This document shows, in pieces, positions 23,253 through 27,191 of a stretch of DNA of 27,191 bases (position 1 is the first letter of the stretch; each line of letters opens with the position of its first letter). The notes under the pieces were generated by a model. It ran no database searches. It saw only the letters and a list, made by a program, of their open reading frames with translations, and was not told the origin of the DNA. The stretch comes from XYA12-FULL-58-9 sp001798605 (GTDB lineage Bacteria; Myxococcota; XYA12-FULL-58-9): positions 1-27,191 of the forward strand of contig DAINMX010000070.1 in the NCBI GenBank assembly GCA_036736205.1. Reading direction: 5' to 3'. Both the position numbers and the translations under genes were made by a program.

Positions 23253-23726
23253 CTAGCCCTCCGCTTCGGCTTCCGCTTCGTTGAGGCGTTGTTGCACTTT
23301 TTCCCGCAATAGCTTCTCGAGGCGGGCACGACCACGACCGCTGCCGGACTCGATAGCCTCTGCTAAGAACTTCGCGATCTCCTTGGGTGATCTTCCATTC
23401 ACCCCGGCGTTGCGCAGTTGTCCAAGAATGCTGTCCGCTTCATCTGGCGATGAGAATTCCTCCTCGAGGAAGTCGTCGATGGCATCGGCGAGCACTTTGG
23501 CTGCCCTCTTCGACGACAGGCCGCGCTTGCCTATCAAATACCGTTGTAGCTTGGAGATGACATCACCCTCTCCAGGCAAGGTCGCATTGAGAACATCCGG
23601 CTTTGCGTTGATTCCCTTGACGTTGATGTCTGCCACGTGCACCTCCAGCACCTCACATATTACGTGCTGTGTGACTTTGGTGCGAGTGACGTTGTGAAGA
23701 TTGGTGAAGATTGATTCTCGGATCAA
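23253..23726 (-). CDS. Unknown protein translationally coupled to the second uppS
   Basis: Not recognised. Seen: 157 residues. The N-terminal ~45 have beta-strand character (VTQHVICEVLEVHVADINVKG). The rest is helical and charged, with GRSPKEIAKFLAEAIESGSGRGR and a final Glu/Ala-rich run. Start: TTG at 23726, which shares bases with the uppS stop (TTGA), giving a 4-nt overlap and no separate strong ribosome binding site; coupling is therefore likely. The partnership with a cis-prenyltransferase suggests a link to isoprenoid metabolism, but nothing in the sequence shows it. Confidence 0.78.
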   Translation of the reverse strand: MIRESIFTNLHNVTRTKVTQHVICEVLEVHVADINVKGINAKPDVLNATLPGEGDVISKLQRYLIGKRGLSSKRAAKVLADAIDDFLEEEFSSPDEADSILGQLRNAGVNGRSPKEIAKFLAEAIESGSGRGRARLEKLLREKVQQRLNEAEAEAEG

Positions 23727-24457
23727 CCGACTTTGCGTTGTGGCTCGTTTAACCCGCCAAAACGACGATTGCGAGCATGAAAATCAGCAATCGCGACTCG
23801 CAGTTGTTCGCCGTCGAAGTCTGGCCAGTAGGTGGGTGTGAGATACAGCTCCGCGTAGGCAGCCTGCCACAGTAGAAAATTGCTCAAGCGCATCTCGCCG
23901 CCAGTTCTGATCACCAGGTCCAACGGCGGCATGTCGGGTTGGTAGAGGGCATCTTGAATAGCCTGCTCATCGATGTCCTCGGCACGAATAGCCCCCGACG
24001 TGGCACGTTCTGCTAGCTTCTTGCAGGCGTCTGCTATCTCGGTGTGTCCGCCATAATTGATGGCGAGGCAAAGCGTGAGCGCGCTTCCATTCTGGGTCGA
24101 TGTCATAACCCGCTCGAGTTCGTTGTGCACGTCCTTGGGTAACTCGTGCAACCTGCCGACCGCACGCAGACGAATGCCATTGTTGAGCAGACGTTCCTCT
24201 TCGCCGCGGAGGTATCGGCCGAATAAAAGCATCAGCGCCTTGACCTCTTCAGGCGGGCGCTTCCAGTTCTCCGTCGAGAAGGCGAACAGGGTGAGCTGCC
24301 CAATCCCCATGCGCGTTGCTTCCTCGGTCACACTGCGGACCGCCTTGGCACCGGCCCTGTGTCCAAACACACGTGGTTGACTGCGCCGCTCTGCCCATCG
24401 GCCATTGCCATCCATGATGATGCCGACATGGCGGGGTGCCTGCTCGCTGTAACTCAT
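23723..24457 (-). CDS. uppS: cis-prenyltransferase / undecaprenyl diphosphate synthase (copy 2)
   Basis: Same reaction class as the copy at 5969-6844. Seen: 244 residues, the normal UppS length without a tail. HVGIIMDGNGRWA carries the catalytic Asp16. FAFSTENWKRP and the C-terminal signature IRTGGEMRLSNFLLWQ, then AAYAELYLTPTYWPDFD, match E. coli UppS well. Start: ATG at 24457 with AGAGG about six bases upstream. It stands outside the lipid/ribosome cluster, 41 nt after a winged-helix regulator gene and coupled to an unknown gene. Which copy is the essential C55 synthase, and whether this one makes another chain length, cannot be read from the sequence. Confidence 0.94.
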   Translation of the reverse strand: MSYSEQAPRHVGIIMDGNGRWAERRSQPRVFGHRAGAKAVRSVTEEATRMGIGQLTLFAFSTENWKRPPEEVKALMLLFGRYLRGEEERLLNNGIRLRAVGRLHELPKDVHNELERVMTSTQNGSALTLCLAINYGGHTEIADACKKLAERATSGAIRAEDIDEQAIQDALYQPDMPPLDLVIRTGGEMRLSNFLLWQAAYAELYLTPTYWPDFDGEQLRVAIADFHARNRRFGGLNEPQRKVG

Positions 24458-24498
24458 TGCTTGCCTCTCTCTTCCATCGGCGACTCGTTAGCCGCCGC

Positions 24499-24816
24499 TC
24501 ATCTCTTGTTGTTCGGTGAAACGATGCTCTCGAGGCAATCGACGTAATCGCGAAATGCTTGTTCGCCTCTCGTGGTCAATCGCATGGTCGTCCGAGGACG
24601 ACGCCGCACAAACTCTTTTGTAACCTCGAGGTAGCCGGCCTCCTCCAGTGTACGCACATGCACACTGAGATTGCCGTCGGACATCTCGAGGGTCTCCTTG
24701 AGATCGCCAAAGGACATGGCACCGCGGGCTGCGAGACTCGCCACAATCCCGAGTCGGGCGCGCACGTGGATGATCTTGTCGAGACCATCCCAGGGGGGAC
24801 CTGCGACCATTGTCAT
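24499..24816 (-). CDS. Winged-helix transcriptional regulator (HTH_34/ArsR-like)
   Basis: Seen: 105 residues. LDKIIHVRARLGIVASLAARGAMSFGDLKETLEMSDGNLSVHVRTLEEAGYLEVTKEFVRRRPRTTMRLTTRGEQAF is a complete winged helix: recognition-helix region SDGNLSVHVRTLEEAGY and a basic wing. This fits the single-domain family PF13601. No metal-binding Cys cluster is present. Start: ATG at 24816 overlaps the stop of the upstream membrane protein by one base (TGATG), so the two are translationally coupled; the frame open to 25041 is not used. The pair probably forms an autoregulated unit, with palindromes before the membrane gene as candidate operators. Confidence 0.9.
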   Translation of the reverse strand: MTMVAGPPWDGLDKIIHVRARLGIVASLAARGAMSFGDLKETLEMSDGNLSVHVRTLEEAGYLEVTKEFVRRRPRTTMRLTTRGEQAFRDYVDCLESIVSPNNKR

Positions 24817-25457
24817 CAGCTCCCGAAACGAACGAGGAGGAAAATGCCGTATACAATGTGACAAAGGCCAAAGGTTGCCGCCACCACGAGTAATGAAATC
24901 GGCACCGCGCATAGCAGAGTTGTTGCTCCCGCCGCCATAAACAACAGACCCAAGACACCAGGAGCCCGCACCGAAAGAATGCCAGCCATCCACACCGCAA
25001 CGCCGTAGTGGAGCATCCAGACCGCCGGAATCAAATCCCAAGCGCTTCGTTCGGCGAGCACAATGCTAATGAGCAACGCACAACAGAGGGCAGGTGCCAT
25101 TGCGTGGGCGGCCAACTGTGCCAAACGCGGCCACGGTCGTCGGCCCCGCTGACGAGCCAGACGGATGGTCATCAAAACGTCAATCGCCACCCCGAGCGTG
25201 CCAACGGCAACCCAAACCGCCACCACATTGTATCTGTCACCCAAGGTGAGATCGTTCATCACCGCGAAGTCGAGTGAACCCATCAAAACGTAGCTCACCG
25301 CGCAGCCAACCAACGCCACCAAGCCGCCGACTATCGCCGCCCAACCTGGCAAAACCGTGATCTGTGTGGCGCTCTCCATGATGCGACGAATCGTCGCCAA
25401 TTGCTGCGCCGCTTGATTGGGATCCAACTCAGATTGTTTGTCTTCGCTTTGCATCAT
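24816..25457 (-). CDS. Integral membrane protein paired with winged-helix regulator
   Basis: Seen: 213 residues. The N-terminal ~35 are polar (DKQSELDPNQAAQQLATIRRIMESAT), followed by about six hydrophobic segments (for example GWAAIVGGLVALVGCAVSYVL, YNVVAVWVAVGTLGVAIDVLMTI, LLISIVLAERSAWDLIPAVWML). Such proteins are often found upstream of PF13601 regulators and have no known activity. Start: paired ATGs at 25457 and 25454; an upstream TTG (25490) is poorer. The initiator region itself overlaps a 14-bp palindrome. It is the first gene of the pair. Confidence 0.85.
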   Translation of the reverse strand: MMQSEDKQSELDPNQAAQQLATIRRIMESATQITVLPGWAAIVGGLVALVGCAVSYVLMGSLDFAVMNDLTLGDRYNVVAVWVAVGTLGVAIDVLMTIRLARQRGRRPWPRLAQLAAHAMAPALCCALLISIVLAERSAWDLIPAVWMLHYGVAVWMAGILSVRAPGVLGLLFMAAGATTLLCAVPISLLVVAATFGLCHIVYGIFLLVRFGS

Positions 25458-25522
25458 AAAGTACTTTATATAAACATCGTCTGAAGTCAAACAGATGCAC
25501 TATATACTTTGCAACGCAAAGT
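25456..25522. promoter_or_regulatory. Two palindromic candidate operator sites
   Basis: Site 1, ATAAAGTACTTTAT (25456-25469), is a perfect 14-bp palindrome at the membrane-gene start. Site 2, ACTTTGCAACGCAAAGT (25506-25522), has perfect 7-bp arms with a 3-bp centre. Both share the AAAGT/ACTTT half-site, in opposite orientation. They flank the likely promoter region and would suit a homodimeric regulator. Confidence 0.55.
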
Positions 25523-25568
25523 TATTTGCTTCAAATCAAATGGCGGGTCAAGGGATTTCGAGAAACCA

Positions 25569-25604
25569 GCACACCAAGCACACCAAGCACACCAAGCACA
25601 CCAA
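25569..25604. repeat. 9-bp tandem repeat (four units)
   Basis: GCACACCAA is repeated perfectly four times at 25569-25604, followed by degenerate copies with CACACCAA-like sequence up to about 25625. It lies in the 194-nt gap between the lipoprotein stop (25652) and the membrane-gene start. No coding role is supported. Confidence 0.9.
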
Positions 25605-25651
25605 GACAACCACGCACACCAACCAAACCGAGACCAGAATTCTCTCGATTA

Positions 25652-26251
25652 TCACTCTCGCTCGATCAAATCAGCCTGCCACTTGCCGTCCGTTTTGGCC
25701 CCAAGCCAGATGCCGATGCGATCGCCAACATCAAAGAAGAACGCCGCCGCGTTGGTGCGAGTGACAGGATCGGCCATCACCGGTGCTCCGTCTGCAATGG
25801 TGAGCCGTGGCAGAATGACGATGACGTCATTGTTGTCCAAGGTTGATCCCGGCCCCTGAGGCGCCGATTCGACAACGCTTACGCGCACTGCGACCAACGG
25901 AAAACGGCCGCGCACGACCTTCTCCACTTTGGCACGCAAACGACAGGGGTGATTGCGACCCGCAAGCCTTTGCGGATCGGGCTCTATTTTGGCACGAATG
26001 GAGCCGCCCCCATCTGGAGAGTCCGCGGCAACCACGGCCCCTAACTCGGAGAGCTCGAGGAGCGGATCTGAGCCCACGGCAACCTCATCGACCTCTTGCA
26101 TGGACGGCAGAGTACAGGCTGGTTGTTCGACGAATTGCGCATCAACTGGCGGCGGTGTTGGTGTTGCCTCCACCTTTATAATGTCAACGCCACCGCATCC
26201 AATTGAGACCAGAAAAGGGAAAACACCCATGTATCCAAAGCGAACTCTCAT
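25652..26251 (-). CDS. Lipoprotein of unknown function, downstream of an FHA protein
   Basis: Seen: 199 residues. Signal peptide MRVRFGYMGVFPFLVSIGC with lipobox SIGC (Cys19), a Thr/Pro linker (ATPTPPPVDAQ), then a globular domain with two cysteines (ACTLPSMQ and HPCRLRAKVEKVV) and strands such as GRFPLVAVRVSVVESA and DVIVILPRLTI. The domain resembles small OB- or beta-barrel-type lipoproteins only vaguely; no family was recognised. Start: ATG at 26251 (a second at residue 8); the frame open to 26362 would bury the signal peptide. It lies 59 nt downstream of the FHA gene and is probably co-transcribed with it. Confidence 0.85.
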   Translation of the reverse strand: MRVRFGYMGVFPFLVSIGCGGVDIIKVEATPTPPPVDAQFVEQPACTLPSMQEVDEVAVGSDPLLELSELGAVVAADSPDGGGSIRAKIEPDPQRLAGRNHPCRLRAKVEKVVRGRFPLVAVRVSVVESAPQGPGSTLDNNDVIVILPRLTIADGAPVMADPVTRTNAAAFFFDVGDRIGIWLGAKTDGKWQADLIERE

Positions 26252-26310
26252 ACCGTTGCTGATACGCAGGTTGTTGGGCAAAAGGAACACAATTGTGTGG
26301 AGGTCAAGCA

Positions 26311-26898
26311 CTAGAGGTCTGTCAGGGCCTTGAGTTGTGCGTCGGTTTGCAGTTTCTCCCACAGTTTGTCTGGATAGAGGAACCAGGCGATAAGGTTTCC
26401 CCCAAGTCGCAAATACGTCCCGTTATCTATGGTGTACACCATCCCCGGAGTCATTCGATCCTCCCGCAGATAAGTGCCGTTCTTGGTATCGAGATCGCGG
26501 CAACCCCATAGACCGCCGGGGGCTGCGGGGGGAGTGAAAATACAATGGGTACCGGAGATCGAGTTGACCGGAACCACCATGTCATTGGTGGTGTTCCGCC
26601 CCAACATGACCATGGGATCCTGTGGATTGGTCTGCCGTTTGCGCACCGGACTCAGAAAACTGCGCCCGCCACGGCCTAGGTCATAGGAGACTATGGCGGT
26701 CTCTCTACCGCCAGTTGCGCCTTGGTTTCGAACGACAAGCAGCAATGGATCCCATAGCTGACTGCGCGCAAACAAGAGCACCGGATAGGGCACGCGCGCA
26801 ATAAACTCTTGAGAGGATGCACGACGCGCCGCTTCTTGATACGGCTCGATCATAAGAGGCAGCGCCTCTTTGTCAAAACCCAATTCGTTGTCTGCCAT
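26311..26898 (-). CDS. FHA-domain protein
   Basis: FHA domains bind phosphothreonine peptides, usually in Ser/Thr kinase signalling. Seen: 195 residues. The FHA core is in the C-terminal half: MLGRNTTND (Gly100-Arg101), SISGTH (Ser115, His118) and the loop DTKNGTY (Asn140), all key residues present. The N-terminal ~90 form another domain with a PYPVLLFARSQ...PLLLVV strand region. No kinase is in the window. Start: ATG at 26898 with GGGCGGG seven bases upstream. The lipoprotein gene follows at 59 nt; the GGDNL-repeat gene is divergent. Confidence 0.9.
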   Translation of the reverse strand: MADNELGFDKEALPLMIEPYQEAARRASSQEFIARVPYPVLLFARSQLWDPLLLVVRNQGATGGRETAIVSYDLGRGGRSFLSPVRKRQTNPQDPMVMLGRNTTNDMVVPVNSISGTHCIFTPPAAPGGLWGCRDLDTKNGTYLREDRMTPGMVYTIDNGTYLRLGGNLIAWFLYPDKLWEKLQTDAQLKALTDL

Positions 26899-27013
26899 TC
26901 AATAACCCGCCCGTTGTCACCGATAATATGCTCTTTACCCTCTAGTTGGTTGGCCGGCAAGCCTTGCCAGACGTGGCAGGAGGGAACAATATGCGCCGCT
27001 GGAGGTCCGTGAA

Positions 27014-27191
27014 ATGTACAAGTATCGCCTACTCCCCTGTCTTCTCTTCGGCTTGGCGGTGCCACACTGCACCCTCGCCGAGGATCCACCTCCGTACATA
27101 CCACCTCAGTATGGCGACAGGGGTCCCGGGGATACGTTCGGGGGCGATAACCTCGGGGGCGATAACCTCGGGGGCGATAACCTCGGGGGCG
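27014..27191 (+). CDS. Secreted repeat protein, 5' part only (truncated by the window end)
   Basis: Seen: 59 codons. Signal peptide MYKYRLLPCLLFGLAVPHC, with the cut probably after TLA (residue ~22), then a Pro-rich stretch (EDPPPYIPPQYG) and GGDNL repeats to the end of the window. It is exported and probably repetitive. Start: ATG at 27014 with GGAGG eight bases upstream. ATG at 26992 in another frame, with its own AGGAGG site, would read the repeats as GAITS and has no signal peptide; it is judged less likely. The function is unknown; the frame is open at the window edge. Confidence 0.65.
   Translation, partial: MYKYRLLPCLLFGLAVPHCTLAEDPPPYIPPQYGDRGPGDTFGGDNLGGDNLGGDNLGG
27140..27191 (+). 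repeat. 15-bp tandem repeat encoding GGDNL
   Basis: GGGGGCGATAACCTC occurs three times head to tail (27140-27184) and a fourth copy begins at 27185 at the window edge. The unit is a multiple of three, so copy number changes stay in frame. Confidence 0.9.

Noticed and set aside
25569..25604. Short repeats considered as a CRISPR array
   Set aside because: Units are 9 bp with no spacers.
25495..25764. Open frames running through the GCACACCAA array
   Set aside because: They code for His/Thr/Lys repeats only, lack ribosome sites and overlap the end of the lipoprotein gene.

Overview
The window looks like chromosomal housekeeping DNA from a Gram-negative, probably Myxococcota-like ('deltaproteobacterial') bacterium. 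The pointers are: an RseP with a secreted-type Cys-rich tail, several lipoproteins with lipoboxes, a secreted Gly/Asp repeat protein, an FHA-domain protein, many TTG/GTG starts, and moderately G+C-rich coding sequence. The lineage is an inference; there is no rRNA here to fix it. LAYOUT: (1) 1-2595: a phosphodiester-glycosidase-like exported protein, a small zinc-ribbon protein, and a spore-photoproduct-lyase-like radical SAM protein. (2) 2603-8797, all minus strand, transcribed pyrH > frr > membrane protein > uppS > cdsA > rseP > tsaB. This is the widespread pyrH-frr-uppS-cdsA-rseP cluster joining nucleotide supply, ribosome recycling, undecaprenyl carrier and phospholipid synthesis and envelope proteolysis. 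rpsB-tsf is missing upstream, dxr is missing between cdsA and rseP, and an extra membrane protein sits between frr and uppS. (3) 8948-9667: a class I glutamine-amidotransferase-like hydrolase (peptidase C26) on the plus strand, whose end overlaps the end of dnaB. (4) 9646-15033, minus strand: tRNA-Gln(TTG) > prs > rplY > pth > rpsF > rpsR > rplI > dnaB, a translation/replication block with a good promoter ahead of the tRNA and a candidate S6:S18 autoregulatory leader before rpsF. S18 has a long N-terminal RGGDRDF-type repeat and S6 a long acidic tail.

(5) 15267-15806: a lipoprotein followed by a clear intrinsic terminator. (6) 15900-21382, minus strand: the most unusual segment. It holds five genes with no confident family assignment. 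Two are large paralogues (585 and 716 aa) that share an N-terminal block with a VLRESY motif followed by coiled coil, and a nearly identical ~60-residue C-terminal helix; their middles differ completely. They are followed by a TPR protein of the size of a secretion chaperone and preceded by two small helical proteins. I interpret this as a secreted-protein module, possibly type-III-secretion-related. No export apparatus is visible in the window, so this is a hypothesis. (7) 21467-23242, plus strand: a Lon N-terminal-domain protein, a short ribosome hibernation factor and an unknown protein. (8) 23253-25457, minus strand: a membrane protein > winged-helix regulator pair with 1-nt stop/start overlap and palindromic candidate operators upstream, then a second uppS whose stop overlaps the start of an unknown 157-aa protein. 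(9) 25652-27191: an FHA protein > lipoprotein pair on the minus strand and, divergent from it, the start of a secreted protein with 5-residue GGDNL repeats cut by the window end.

Apart from the tRNA-prs region (tRNA, promoter and terminator), no stretch longer than about 300 bases lacks a gene. Bases 1-92 hold no feature I can support.
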